In this document: positions 63,688-64,000 of the stretch, in pieces
Layout: the number at the start of each line of letters is the position of its first letter
Position numbering within the stretch: position 1 is the first letter of the stretch
From: Absidia repens
Lineage: Eukaryota > Mucoromycota > Mucoromycetes > Mucorales > Cunninghamellaceae
Length of the DNA: 64,000 nt
Direction of reading: 5' to 3'
Assembly: GCA_002105175.1 (NCBI GenBank)
Contig: MCGE01000003.1
Span: 1,612,001 to 1,676,000 of the forward strand
Program-made: the position numbers and the translations under genes
Notes under the pieces: generated by a model
What the model was told of the DNA's origin: nothing
The model's database searches: none
What the model saw: only the letters and a program-made list of their open reading frames with translations

Positions 63688-64000
63688 ATGGACAATCAAA
63701 AGCATCGTAAACCTACAACATTGAAATTAAAAAGAATGTTACATTGCAAGTCGAACGTGTCACCCTTACCCCCAATAGACAAAGGTCTTGGTCACACCAT
63801 CGACAAAGCATCACTGATCTCTCCACCTTTATTACAACATTCGACCAATGTTCACTCCGTAACATCTCCGTTACGCTCTTTGTTTGAAACTGATCGCCAT
63901 CCTACTTCAAAAACCCGACCAAATGAGTTATACCAACCGCTCTCTCCTCCCTCCTACACTTCTACTCACCAAAAGACTAGACAATCCCATTCCTCATCGA
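63688..64000 (+). CDS. Unidentified protein, 3' part outside window
   Basis: An ATG at 63688, after a T/C-rich leader like those of other genes here, opens a frame that stays open for 104 codons to the window end. The visible N-terminus is basic ('MDNQKHRKPTTLKLKRMLHC') and then Ser/Pro/Thr/His-rich and disordered, with several Ser-Pro and Thr-Ser motifs. No domain is visible yet; such N-termini are common in fungal kinases and regulators. No function can be assigned. Confidence 0.55.
   Translation, partial: MDNQKHRKPTTLKLKRMLHCKSNVSPLPPIDKGLGHTIDKASLISPPLLQHSTNVHSVTSPLRSLFETDRHPTSKTRPNELYQPLSPPSYTSTHQKTRQSHSSS

Overview
The window looks like nuclear DNA of an early-diverging filamentous fungus, most likely Mucoromycota (Mucorales-like). 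The reasons are AT-rich intergenic DNA, genes cut by many short GT-AG introns (about 60-110 nt) often bordered by long poly(T) runs, fungal protein sets (NDR kinase, Akr1-type palmitoyltransferase, LIM-RhoGAP, GH20 hexosaminidase), and proteins more familiar from animals (FGFR1OP2/SIKE-like, DTWD1, TMEM14). The lineage is inferred from gene content and style; no rRNA or other phylogenetic marker is present. I rebuilt exon structures by hand and checked that reading frames stay open across the proposed junctions.

Left part (1-20.6 kb): the 3' portion of a coiled-coil FGFR1OP2/SIKE-like gene, a 222-bp hexanucleotide microsatellite, a TMEM14 gene, an Eps15/Ede1-like endocytic scaffold with three EH domains, then a divergent pair (SDH4 on minus, DTWD1 on plus). 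After a repeat-rich gap with a nested SINE come a secreted GH20 beta-N-acetylhexosaminidase (minus), MCM3 (plus) and an ankyrin-repeat DHHC palmitoyltransferase (plus).

Middle part (20.6-41 kb): an NDR/Cbk1-type kinase and an FHA-RING ubiquitin ligase of the Dma/CHFR/RNF8 type (both minus), a small orphan gene (plus), a C2-lipase_3 enzyme of the diacylglycerol-lipase type (minus; first exon unresolved), and a LIM-LIM-coiled coil-C1-RhoGAP protein (plus). Several of these families act in polarity, cytokinesis and membrane traffic, but their proximity is not evidence of an operon-like unit.

Right part (41-64 kb): an MFS monocarboxylate-type transporter, a PH-like-domain protein, serine palmitoyltransferase subunit LCB1 (minus), a Ski8/WDR61-like WD40 protein (minus), two large intronless BTB genes (one with kelch repeats), and the start of an unidentified gene running off the window.

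The main unexplained structure is an interspersed non-coding repeat of about 1.1 kb, present in at least eight diverged copies in both orientations (near 8.6-10.2, 21.7-22.8, 30.1-31.0, 35.9-36.6, 41.3-41.7, 44.2-45.3, 56.2-57.0 and 60.7-61.8 kb). Most copies carry a CCGCCCACGTG-like box upstream of the core, a conserved core of about 220 bp ending in GAATAAAATAT, and further degenerate modules that also end in AATAAA. One copy is interrupted by a tRNA-derived SINE flanked by a 16-bp target-site duplication. I found no CRISPR, prophage, toxin or secondary-metabolite system.
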